A stretch of DNA of 64,000 nucleotides. Origin: Tubiluchus corallicola. Lineage: Eukaryota > Priapulida > Priapulimorpha > Priapulimorphida > Tubiluchidae. Below, piece after piece: positions 1-15,342 of this stretch (its first letter is position 1; every line of letters begins with the position of its first letter). The translations under genes were made by a program, and so were the position numbers. The stretch covers positions 375,001 through 439,000 of the forward strand of contig JAQGDQ010000169.1 of the NCBI GenBank assembly GCA_030141605.1. Direction: 5' to 3'. Under the pieces are notes generated by a model, which was not told where the DNA came from, ran no database searches, and saw only the letters and a program-made list of their open reading frames with translations.

Positions 1-1258
1 CAAGTAGCACAATTCATATTAATTTTTGTGGTTTAATGTCCAAGATATATTGTTTTATTAATATGCGGTCCCGTCTACTTACAAAATCACATCAACACTC
101 TACCTATAGCAATTAGTAAACAATAAAGCAGCACATTCCTCAAACAAGTTGATCTAACCACAGCAGATTAATGAGTGCTGATCCATAATTCAATGTGTTA
201 ATTATTGACCACACGTAGCACTCCAGAATAATAAAAAGCCGACAAAAGTTTCTATTAAGATAGTTGGCATTGCTATTTAAATATTCTATGAATATTCGCC
301 AGGATTAGCAACTTCTGTTATTAACAAGGCCAGGCCCTGCTGTGGACTCGCCCAGGCTATTCTACCTACATAAAATATTGTGTCAACATTTGGCAATATG
401 TTGCCGCAATTCAATAAAGGTGTGAGGGCCGCCTGATATATGCGCTTTCAATTTCAGCGGCAGCACAGCGCAAACAAGCAACAGTGTTAAACGCGGTTGC
501 GAGAAGCGAATCCAGAACCCGACACTTAAACTGAAAGCTTTTGGGTAACTTTAATCTGTGGGCAGATAAGTTTAATGCATGAGTTTCATGAAGCTTCGCA
601 ATCCATTACGCTGCATGAGTAACATGTTTTCGCTAATGATGTTTGTAACGCAGACTTCATATTCCAGTGTTTTTTGGGCAGTTCGACTGTGGGTCCGCCA
701 AGGAGCAAGGAAGGGAAGCCACCACATTCCAAGGAATCTGTAATGAATGATGCTATCTGAAGTCAGTGTCATTGATGTAGATTAAGTCGAGATCAGCTCG
801 TTCTGATGAGCAGTAGCTATACTATACGTTTGTAGCATTAAAAAGACTGCAAATAAAGTTGACCACCAACTCCAAGCAATGTCTTTGATGGCAAAATTCA
901 ATACACTTTTTCCAATAGTAAAGGAAAATCTTCCCCAGATGTAAGAAAATATGCCCTCTATTACATAACACAGACGGTATATAGTATAACAAAAATAGCA
1001 GTTTGTGATACAAAAATTCATATGCCAACCAGGTTGTAACATAATTTCACGAATTTTTGAAGAATACTTTTGTAGTGTGAGTAACTGGCAGTATTTGCTA
1101 AAATTTACTTCTCAGTAGAACTGCGTGGAGCTGGAGCTTAGCTTTTCCAATCTTTAACGATGTATCACTATAAAAGGAAACTGAAATTTTAGAAACTACG
1201 AAGATAGTAATTGTTTGGCGCGAGCTAATAGCTTGGCTGTAATCTTTTCAAAGTAGGT
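1..1258. other. Intergenic, no gene seen
   Basis: AT-rich sequence with only short chance reading frames on the minus strand (the longest is about 86 codons and lacks any recognisable motif). I see no splice-supported coding segment, RNA gene or repeat here. Confidence 0.5.
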
Positions 1259-1648
1259 ACTGTAGCGGATAGCCCTATAGGCTGAATAGGCTGAAGCCTA
1301 AGGCCCAGGATCAAAAGGGGCTCGGCAAAATAAAACGAAAAAAAAACGAAATAAAAGAAATTAGTAAGAAACTAAAGTTACTTTCAGTTTCTGATTGGCT
1401 TATTTTAGTTGACATCTAACCCAGAAACTCACCAAGCTGTAATCGTGTTTATATAGTCCTAGTCCACAACTCAAGGATCAAGAAGATATCATTTTTATCA
1501 CAATCGGAGGGCAAAAACTCACAAAATTAAACAAACTTACAAACGACGAGAGCTCCACAAAAACACGTCAGCTCAGCAGTGTAGTAACATTTAAAAGGCC
1601 CGTTCCAAGCTCAAGCCTAAGGCCCATAAAATCATAATCCGCCACTGT
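1259..1648. mobile_element. Non-autonomous TIR element, hAT-like MITE
   Basis: The two ends are imperfect inverted repeats: the left reads ACTGTAGCGGATA and the reverse complement of the right reads ACAGTGGCGGATTA. Subterminal segments also mirror each other: 'AAGCCTAAGGCCC' near the left, and its near-inverse run of 'GGCCTTAGGCTTGAG' near the right. About 390 bp, with no coding capacity. The ends resemble hAT-type termini, but I see no clean 8-bp target duplication, so the superfamily is inferred. A related element with the same 'CCTATAGGCT' subterminal motif lies near 56.15 kb. Confidence 0.5.
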
Positions 1649-4600
1649 TAAGGTATACACTCTTTTCGAAAAATTCGCTTCAAAAACTACTGCTTTTGGG
1701 TTTCCTAGTTATCCTACAATTTTATAAAGAACAATTCACTGTACTACAAATACTACAAATTTTAAGCAAGCATTCAACGAATGAATGTACTGCTAATATT
1801 GAATTTTGTGATGGCGTTTGGATCTAGTCCTTATCAGGGAAAGTTCAGCGTCTGACGTTCAGACAAGAATATATCTTACCTCAACCCAAGGCAGGCTAAT
1901 AGGTGAAACCGCTTAGACGTTACCAACCAGACTCAGCGCTGCTTAACTTTCTTAGCCAAGCATACCCTGAGACAATATAAATACGCAAGTACAAAATAAG
2001 TTGAGTTACTGACACTACCTAGCCTAGGGCCCATGCTTCTCACTCTCACAGCGGGACTCGCAGAAAGCTTTGCGTGAGATAACAGTGGCTTCCTCCACGT
2101 AATGAACAGCGGCTTAGGTGTGACAGCTAGCGACTAGAGCGTAATGGCCACGGTGATTTACTGACATCATTGATTTCTCTGCACTCTAATGACAATCGCA
2201 AATTCTTCCTCGTTTATTAGAGAGGACTGAATCGGTGGGTGGTTTTACTGTGTCATGTTAGAGCTAACGTTGTTAGAGGAATATTTTAACAACATACATA
2301 ATATGTAGTATGAATGCTCAAGTCTAAAGAACAAACTGTTAACACAGTTGCGTACGGGAAGTCTAATTTCCTAGATCATTAAACTGAATATTCATAAAAA
2401 GTGCCCGCACAACTGCCTGCATGTTAGCCACTTATTAATGCAAATTCTAGTCACTAATATGTTATCAAGAACTTCCTTATAAGGGTATACGGCACAAATG
2501 TTATTATACTTACCCACTGTAGTAAGTAACATGTTATCCAGTAATATAGCAATAAATACAATGATTAGGATAAGTTTTCTTGATTCGCGGTACTTGCTAA
2601 ACTGTTCACTAATAACAGTAGTGGGAGATCTCATATTGTTTCCCTGGAAAAGAAAACATGATTTCGTTAATTTATATGCAAACTGTAATGATCACACATT
2701 GTGTAAAAGCAACTAAAGAAATTTCCATGTGGAGTTAAATGCCAGGAAGCAGGACATGAATGATATCATGATGACCGGGTCGGAAGTAGCTACAAAGGAA
2801 ACGTATTTTAACTTTTAAGTCAAGTTCATTCGTTCTTCTTGTACAATATTCCAAAGGACTCATATTCAACTGCTAAAAGGAGCTTTTTTAATTTATCCTG
2901 TGTTAATTAGATCTAACATTGCTTGTAAGATTGTGAAAATAGGTTAGGTTTATTAGACATTTTTAATAAAATCTTTTTATACATATGTGTTTTCATATTC
3001 ATTTATATAATTGTATAAAGATGACAAATAAATAAAAAAATGTCACGTTGTCTTAGCAAACAGAGACACATGTTCCGACATATTGTTTCAACGTTTTTGG
3101 TTGAGTTGCAACTGTTATGCTTTTAATGCTTTTTCATACTTTTTCGACAAATGTTCGAAATAAGTTCAGCCTTTAAAACTTATGTCGGTTCAGTTGGTAA
3201 TTAATGCAAAATTATGATATATTGTTGATAAGTAATGTGTGCCGAAAAAATAATTTTAAGTAAAATTAGGGAAAAAATCAGTAAGGCACATATAATAAAA
3301 TATTTGTTGTAATTGCGAAAATGTATATGTTAATGTGTTTGCATTTCGCTACCGAGTTTTTAATTGGCATGGTGGCATTATTCGTTCGATATTGACTTAT
3401 AATTATATCTACATCTAATCCTTGCAAATACACTGCGATCGCAGAAACAGCACAAACTCATATAAGCACCACTCACCACTAAACACCAGTTTTGGGAAAT
3501 TCGTTTAAAAAGTTAATTAGTTATTAACTTACAAAAGAGAACTTTATCTTTTGTTGAGCACAAAACAAGCGTTTTCCACACAACGCTTTTTTCAATTTCG
3601 TGACACAACATCATGTATGTTAGAAGGCTAGGATGCATTTGCTGTAATGTGTTGTCAACGTTTATATGTTTCACATAACATACTTAAAAAGTAAAAAAAA
3701 ACATTATATTATTAAAATTAAAGCTCAAGTGCTAATGCCGTAGCAATGTAATCTTGACAGATATCAATAAATTGTGTACATAGTATAATTGTCGTGCCTA
3801 GTTTTTAAAGGAGCTCTCACCGGCATTTCTTGCTCTTGGTTGTGTTGCCCTCTATTTGAAATAAACTGTACCTTACAATTTAATATTTATTTGAAACGAA
3901 TTGCATTTTATCTTTAATACTTTTGAAACGAATAACACTATGAAACTTATCCATAACAAGATCGTATCTGGTTTCATCAAGCATGCCAATGGAAAGACAG
4001 AAGAACCAACAAGAAAATTTATGCGTCAAGATTTTAAGTAAATCATTTAATTCGTAAACTCTTTATTATGATTTCCTAAGCATAAACTGATGTGTACAAA
4101 AATCTCAAATTTATACATAGAGCTTGAAGTATTTACTGTATTTTGAAACTATTTCGAAACGGCTCACCCTTATCTTTTATATACTACAACGGCAATGTGT
4201 AGTTTAGTGCTTAGAGTTCAAATTTTCGAAAGTACCTGCTAACCGATTTTGGCATTTATTTCCTAATAGTTACGGACTGAACCTGCCTATTGACTCCAAC
4301 TATTCGCACAAACAGCTTACAAAATAAAAACGCTAACACCATCACAGGATAAATTTACATAACACAAAATCTGTGATGATAGTTCACAAATCTCCAACTT
4401 TATGTAAATTCTCTGCAGCTGCAAATGGCTGCTTAATGGTAGCGAGAAAAACGGTGAAAAGCACTCTTCACATTTGACATGTTTTTACGATGTGGAAACC
4501 CTACAAGGCCTTTGGCCCACGCTTTGTTTGAACACTAACGTGTAAATTCATTGTGATTAAAAAGGCTATAATTATTACATTGACTATTACGTCATCCAGG

Positions 4601-6071
4601 CGATTTCCCAGTTGCTTAGTCAGTTGGTCCGATAACAGTCGACGAGCCGGTTGAGTATCAGTAAGTTGCTCGACTCATCCGTCCGTCTATCGCCGCAGAG
4701 CATACTCAGTCATCACGCAGTCAGTACTTACAGAACATGAGTGAGAGAGTGAGCACGTAATTAAGTAAGCAAGCAAGCGCAAGTTGGAAAACAAGTAAGA
4801 AACAGTAAGCAAGTAGACACGCATGCAAGGAGCTAAATATAGTAAACAACTACGATACAAGCAAAACGACGGCAGCGAATGAAACAGTACAACATGACGA
4901 AATAGCAATTTTACTAGCACTGCATGCATTTTACAATTAAGCTTCTTCATAAAAATTAAAAAATTCTTTGTCTTTTGTCGATAAGACGATAGTTGATAAA
5001 AAATATCTTGTTTATCTATTGCGCCGACACAGTCAACCATATTTACCTCACAATGTATTAGTTCCTCGATAGCATGCTATTGTTTTTTACTTGGTTTATT
5101 TATCATTTTGCTGTTCTATTCATGCTTAGAGGCTTGCAACACACAAACAAAAAACTTTGAAAGAAACTACACCGCAGAAAATAATTACAATAATGTTTCA
5201 CATAAAAATATTAGATGATAAATGTGTTTACGTTTTGCGGCGATACGTTTTGCACGTGTTGCATGTTTTGCACGTTCTGCAGGATGACAATACGGGTTTG
5301 CCCTGCAAATTTACTTCTGCCGTTGTAATTTTGCTATTTGTCAAAAGTTTAAGAAATGAAAGCCATTTTGTAAAGAAAATGTTTCCCTGATGGCGGGTGT
5401 AATTTGTTAGACAAACTGATTCGTGCTTGAACTTAATGGATTGGATATCAGTTTTATATAAAAAACAAATGCGATTTTTCAAGAATCCTTAGAAGTAATT
5501 GGAGCATCTATTATAGCGGGTTTGTAAGAGCAATAGCCACGCTAGCGATATCGTCACCAGTGCTTGAAAATTCCATAGATAAAGAGTCTCTCGGTACGTT
5601 GTTAACGCATAACTATACTTTTCGTATAAGAGGGTCGTGTTTCCGATTAGCGACTTTTTTACACACCCTATAATAATCAACATTCTCCAAGAAAGTTTAG
5701 CATGAATCGACGCTAATTACAGGTATGAATGCACCTGCAGCGCACGCCAACCATTAACGCCCATATTTTCAGCACCACATATCGATTCTTTTACACATTC
5801 AATACCAATTTCATCGTCGCATAATTAGCATGGATGACTGCTGAAATTAAGCAAATGTGTACAGTACAGGACTTTGCATAATTCTTGTTCTAAAAATAAC
5901 CGTACTTTTAACAGTAAACATTGATTGAGTGAGCGTATGTGGAAAGAAGACAGGGATTAGGGATAAAGAAAATATCTTAAATGAGAAAGTAGGTACAAGA
6001 TGAATGTAGGCCTGTATGTGTGATGGTGGTTGGGTTGAGGGACTGACGAAGATGATAAAGATGAATGACAG
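1649..6071. other. Intergenic, no gene seen
   Basis: AT-rich sequence with no supported gene. Two weak local repeats stand out: a degenerate GTAAGCAA-like stretch around 4,735-4,830, and a 9-bp 'GTTTTGCAC'-type repeat around 5,230-5,283 that produces a spurious Val-Leu-His repeat in one frame. All reading frames are short and without motifs. Confidence 0.5.
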
Positions 6072-9944
<3,873 letters not shown>

Positions 9945-11530
9945 GGATGATGTCTCGTGTCACAAGTGAATGCTGAGCCTGACTTATTAAGTAAAATGAG
10001 AAGATGAATTGTAGCTATTTATTTAGAGCACACTCGAAGCAAACAAGACGCATATAGAAGAAATTGGCTCAAGCCATTTGCATATCAGTAGCTGGAGAGG
10101 GATCTACCTTTCCAGTGAGACGCGATTACCATGGTTTGTACGCAGACTGCAACGAGCTGTGTGCCAGCCCGGTGCTTTATAGACAGGATACACTGACAGC
10201 AAGTAAGACAGATAGAAACAGATAAAATTAAAGAAGAAAGAAGTCAATGTTAATAATGTTCCAGTGTCAAATATACAAATAAAAAGTAATTAATAACGAA
10301 ACTCGTTTAAGGTTATTATGTTACGTTATTTTATAGTCGAATTAAGCCCGTTAATAAATGTGCTCTTTTTCTGTTTTTTTTTGTAAATAATGTTAAAAAC
10401 TGCCTCTTTTTACAAGTACTGTACAGTACTTTGTTGATAGCTACATTTAAAGTGTTCATCACTAGTGTCATCGTCTTCATTATCATCTTCGTAATCACCT
10501 TACCGTCATAATCATCATTATGAGCTGCACCACTACCACCACAATGTGACCAACGAGGCAGCAATGTGAGCAACAACCTGGATCATAGGTAGCTTGTCTA
10601 CAGGCACTGTGGAACTACTGTAACTGCAATTTTTAACCAAAAGACAAGTAGCCAGGCTATAGCCGTACAAGTAGCCAGGCTATAGCCATCAATGCAAAAA
10701 GAATCAATAGATTTATAGATGATGACTAATACGTCTTCATCAGTGCAATAAACAAAGGTTGTTATGACAAAAACAGAGGTTCTGTTTTGCTCTGAAGAAA
10801 ATGTATTTCAAAATTTAAGCGTTTATTTTTATATTTACAGATAGAAACTGGAAGTGCATTAATTCGGTCCTCCAGCAACGTTTACAGCACTCCTGCAACC
10901 GAAATCATTGCTGAACTTGGTCCCAAGGTTTACAAGTACAATACCTGTGCAAGGAACGATTGTGGCCCAAACTACTGCGCCTGCAACGTTATATAATGAA
11001 ATATTTTCTTCTCAAGTCAAATTAAATTTCGAGTTGGGTCATACAAAACTCAGTAAACTTTTTGTTTTTACTGCCGCTGCAGTAAAGATACCACTGAAGT
11101 CTGCAGTGAAAGTTAAAACGTTATTTTACTTACTGATCTTTTACTGCTTTAATAAAGTTGATGTATTAAAATTTGCAAATGTCATTATTTTTGCTTAAAT
11201 CTCAAGCAAGTCACAATTTGTGTCATATGAATGCCTTATATAGAATCAATATAAAAAGTGCATTCATTTCGTATTAGGAAAAACTGATGTTACTTGTTAA
11301 CGACGATACAGTGGGTGTGTGATATTATTAAAAGATTATATATTTTTGATTTAAAAGTAATGTTGTTGTGAATTTTGTTATTTCAGTGAACTTAAATCGT
11401 CAAAAAGATTGTGAAAACAATTTCGTTGCTGGGGCTACTATTTAAGATATTGCACATTAATTTACAGCACTGTGATAAATTATATTTCAATAAACAAAAT
11501 TCGTCAAGTTCATAATAATTCAAAAATGTG
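9945..11530 (+). pseudogene. Decayed duplicate of the cysteine-rich peptide gene
   Basis: This segment is homologous to the last two exons, the intervening intron and the 3' flank of the gene at 14.7-18.5 kb. Exon-like blocks lie at 10,027-10,202 and 10,841-10,996, each keeping its AG acceptor; the first also keeps its GTAAG donor. Conserved strings include HGLYADC, LCASPVL, LGPKVYKYN and CGPNYC. The copy is broken. Relative to the intact gene the first block has a 10-bp deletion just after its start, which shifts the frame into a stop. The second block has a net 10-bp gain, including 7 bp near 10,875, and that also leads to a stop. The cysteine of the 'RDCHG' motif is Tyr, one of the terminal Cys triplet is Ala, and the dibasic KR has become KQ. 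An AATAAA at 11,151 matches the poly(A) signal of the intact copy. I found no signal-peptide exon or promoter for it. Confidence 0.8.
10643..10688. repeat. 24-bp unit, two tandem copies
   Basis: The unit ACAAGTAGCCAGGCTATAGC(CNNN) occurs at 10,643 and 10,667 inside the intron-like part of the peptide pseudogene. It is a small local duplication. Confidence 0.85.
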
Positions 11531-12440
11531 CTTTTTTATTTATTTAGTTTTTGCTCTAATCGAGTGACTTTTTGTATCGCTGATTTTACAAACATAGTAC
11601 TTCTCATTCACAACCCCTTTTCTCCACAGTAATGTGATGTCCCGCTACGGAAGGGCTTATAGTAAGACTACGTTGTTTTAATCGAAATATTCGCAACTTA
11701 CAGATATTATCAATACGAGCAATTAAGAGCAACTGAAATCCAGTAAGCTAATTTGCGCTTCTTTACATTATTTAAGGCTGTGTTCTCTTCATATAACTAA
11801 CTTTCATTAAGGGCGAACTTGTGTTTAATTGGTACTCAGGATTTTCAAATCATGACTGAGAGTGACTAAAATTGCTTACAACTACCTATAACGACCTTTG
11901 CATTCAAAAGAGAAGGGTTCAAGTTAAATACGTATGTGCCTCGTTATCTGCTATGTTTTTTGATGCAAAAAGTTTGAGTCACAAATGAAAATGATCGGGA
12001 TTATTGATGAGTGCGCTATTCACAGAACTGCACTTGTAATGGACAGAGACTGGATAACAATAAACCAAGTCATTGGAACATTAGAGCATAGTGAAAAAAG
12101 AAGTCGATGTTTCTTTAATTAAAATAAGTAGAAAAGTGGTTTAATATTAGACATATTTATAGTAAATCGACAGTTAAATAAATGGTGGATAATATGTTTC
12201 TATGTATAAGGATTTTTTTCAGGCATAATGTGTCGGGCCGAATATTTTAATGCCATTGAAATTCAGTAGTTTTCAGCAAGCCTATGGAACTTTTCTCGTT
12301 GTTCCACCGTCATATTTGATGCAATATGTTCGATTGTATTTTTGGTAGATGGCAGTGGCAGTTGCTGGTAGCAGTAGTTATCAACTGCACAGCAGATGTA
12401 GCTGGTCACAAAACATTTTGATGTTGTTAAGTTACCAGTG
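11531..12440. other. Intergenic, no gene seen
   Basis: AT-rich sequence downstream of the peptide pseudogene, with no supported gene, RNA or repeat. Confidence 0.45.
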
Positions 12441-13790
12441 ATTTTTGGTTACCAAATTGATTGTTGTCCAATTTCTTACAACGCCTTGTACTGACAAACA
12501 AGAAAATTTTTGGCCATCTTTGCAAATTACCTGAGAATCAGCTTCCAACGACTAGTGATGATCTTAAGCTGCAGCACAAAATAAATAATTGTGAGAAAAA
12601 CCTGGTATTCACGAAATTGCTGAACAAGTTGCTAACGACCGTCTTGAAGTGTATGAGCGAGCTTCAATTGCTTGCCTAACTCTAAAAGGTAAAGAGTAAA
12701 GCCTTTTTATATTACTCGTGTCCAGGAATTTAATAGAAGATTTGGCAGCCTCTTTGATGTTGCAGACAATGGCAGCGTATCATAATGAACGAAAATTTTT
12801 ACAGGGCTAACGTGATACAAGGCTGATGTATATCGGAGGAATTGATATCCAAGAAACCGATAGAATAAAGAAGAGACTTCATCGCCATGAAGGTGAAATG
12901 TGTAAAAAATCACAAAAAGATTCTCGGTTAGCCAACAAATCTCCAAAGCAGCTATTATAGCCATATTTCAGTTTTGAATCAGATGCAGAGGCTTATTTAA
13001 CTGACGATCGGGGAACGCCTGAGAAAAATGAACCACAACAGAATCGTTTTAAAATTAGAAATATCGTTCGTGAAGTAGGCAAGTAGACTATGGGCTGTTA
13101 CACAGAGCTGCAGCTGCAATAGCTTCGGCCATATTACGAATTTGATGAGAGTTACGCAATAGCCACCATAAAATCCCAACTTGTCATCACAATTTCAATG
13201 AGAAACCAATTTTCAGTATGTGTTTCGACGGGAAATATAATGGCATTATATTATTGCGAATTGTGAATTCCCCTTTGCAATGGCACATATGCTTAAAAGT
13301 GAAATAAGGCAGTTTGTTTTACCAAAATTAAACTTTAAAAGCAGTCCATTATAGTGAAATAGTGATTTGGTGCCTAATTGCCTATTGTTATACAAAAAGT
13401 GTACAAAATGTGCCAATTTGCCGTGGAGACACATGTTCCCAGAATTGAAGAAAGCTAAAATTTCGCACAAGAACATTTTCTCGTGAGCCCTTCATATGGG
13501 TAAAGTTCTAAAACAAATGCCCAAAAACTGTCCATTTTTTGTGATATACAATGTGTCACTATAATACGCCAAGTATAAGATCAAACTAACATGCAGAGAC
13601 TGTGTTCTCAGTATTCAATGAAGTTAAACATTTGCAGATGAGTATCTCTTCACCAGCCTCCGTGAGCAGCTTTTCACAAGCCTCCGTAATGGCTGGTTTT
13701 CCTAATGCACATCGTTGCATGGTGACTTTACAACAATGTATTGTTGTCCATGCAGAAACAGACTGGTCCAAAATGTAATTTCCCTTTGCA
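12440..13790 (+). pseudogene. Relic of an uncharacterised dispersed protein family
   Basis: Several short peptide blocks in different + frames appear in a fixed order and resemble a repetitive uncharacterised protein family I recall from cnidarian and arthropod genomes. They are: 'VYERASIACLT' near 12,645; 'LFDVADNGS' near 12,750; 'RDTRLMYIGGIDIQETDR' near 12,810-12,865; 'AAAIASAILR' near 13,110; and 'NSPLQWHICL' near 13,263-13,293. Stops and frameshifts separate every block, so this is a decayed copy, not an expressed gene. The function of the family is unknown to me; its dispersed copies suggest carriage by a mobile element. The family match rests on memory of recurring motifs, not on a search. 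Confidence 0.55.
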
Positions 13791-14670
13791 TTTCTTTCAC
13801 TTCAAAACTGGAAACAAGCTCGAAAAAATTTAGACACACGTTTTCAGTTTTTTGCCGTGATAAAGTTTAGATCTGTCGCGGCAACTAGATTTTCGAAAGT
13901 TGCAACTGTACACTGTACAAGTTCTTTTTGTGTATGTGATGGCGCAAAGCATGAATTTAAAGAGTTGTTAAACTTGGAAATAAGTAAAGGCGTTTTTGTG
14001 TAACCAGATTTAAAAGATTAAGTCTACGATTAACCGACTCACAGAAAAATGAATGTAAAAGATCAAATTATGTAAAAGATCAGATTTAACTAGTATATGA
14101 AACTGCCACCTAAATCACACTAATACTTATTCTTTTCATATCCAGAACATTAATTATCTGCATCAACACAGTGCACCGCGACTAATTAAATAAAAATGGA
14201 AAGAAATCGTGTAATTCTTACGTTTAATTCAGCATTATGCATTTTCCAAGTAACCTATTCTAGCCTTTGCAAGAGTCCGCCCATTTCATTTGACTTTTAA
14301 GGTTCTCCTTAAAAGTATTGCTAAAATCTGTGTTGTAATGTTGCAAACAGTGCCACGTTGCATGGTGTGTTGGCAAATTTCCAACAAATTCGCAGATGTT
14401 CAAAATAAACATCGTCAACATTTCCAAATTATTTGTCAGTTATGGTAAACAACTGTAACTGACAATGAGTGCGTCAAAAATGTGTTATTTACTGTTGCAA
14501 ATATCAGCATCCGGGGCCTGTTATGGTCGTGCTGTCTGTGCAGCTGGATAAACTACAAAGTTTAGCTAGGGGAATTTACCAGTACAATAATGCTAAATAA
14601 ATCCAATATATGTAATAGCAATCCGTGTACAGGATGTCAATCCAGGATGTTGTTGATAAGTACGTACAAC
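13791..14670. other. Intergenic, upstream of peptide gene
   Basis: No coding signal. This is the immediate upstream region of the cysteine-rich peptide gene and should contain its enhancers. No specific factor site could be assigned. Confidence 0.4.
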
Positions 14671-14675
14671 CGGTG

Positions 14676-14686
14676 TATATATAAAG
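14676..14686 (+). promoter_or_regulatory. TATA box of the cysteine-rich peptide gene
   Basis: TATATATAAAG lies about 30-35 bp upstream of an initiator-like 'CATCAGAG' (14,708-14,715). An exon-like stretch follows that ends at a strong CAG/GTATGT donor (14,760/14,761). TATA plus initiator plus donor spacing is what a tightly regulated secreted-peptide gene would show. The transcription start is inferred. Confidence 0.6.
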
Positions 14687-14707
14687 ATCGGTGACTGCCA
14701 CCTGCAA

Positions 14708-14760
14708 ACATCAGAGCTAGATTTCAAACGTTACGTAAAAACGCCCTACCTCTGTTTCAG
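14708..14760 (+). other. Predicted 5'UTR exon of the cysteine-rich peptide gene
   Basis: The stretch starts near the predicted initiator and ends at CAG/GTATGT. It has no ATG. The matching acceptor is TTTTTTACAG at 15,279-15,288, so the signal-peptide exon would begin at 15,289 with a 54-nt leader before the ATG at 15,343. The intron between them holds the long (TC)n tract. Confidence 0.5.
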
Positions 14761-14924
14761 GTATGTTTGCATTTTATTAAATTAGTTTCAAATTGGTGCC
14801 TTTGCTTCTCTCTAAATAAGAAATGAATGAATAGTCCATATTACAAGCAGTAAGAATTATTTAATGTTCATTTTAAACGTTCCTATAGTATAGTAGATTC
14901 TTCTTTTTGTGTTTCACTAAAATT

Positions 14925-15166
<242 letters not shown>

Positions 15167-15342
15167 AGTATTTTCTTTTCTTTGTCTCACATTCAGTATT
15201 GGACTAAATATATTAGTTACCTAAATGTGCTGAATTTTAAGAAATAAGTTAAAAACTTTTCTTTATCCAAATGCATTGTTTTTTACAGTTAATTGTCTAC
15301 TGATAGTGGTTGCAATTAATTTGTTCCGCTATTAAATTAACT

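Noticed and set aside
4687-5040. 117-codon minus-strand frame
   Set aside because: Low-complexity Leu/Ser/Cys composition, no motif or splice support; it covers a degenerate repeat.
10908-11198. 96-codon frame on +
   Set aside because: It overlaps the second exon block of the peptide pseudogene in a different frame; the conserved motifs are in the other frame.
13586-13771. 61-codon minus-strand frame
   Set aside because: No family motif; the same interval is the likely tail of the + strand relic at 12.4-13.8 kb.
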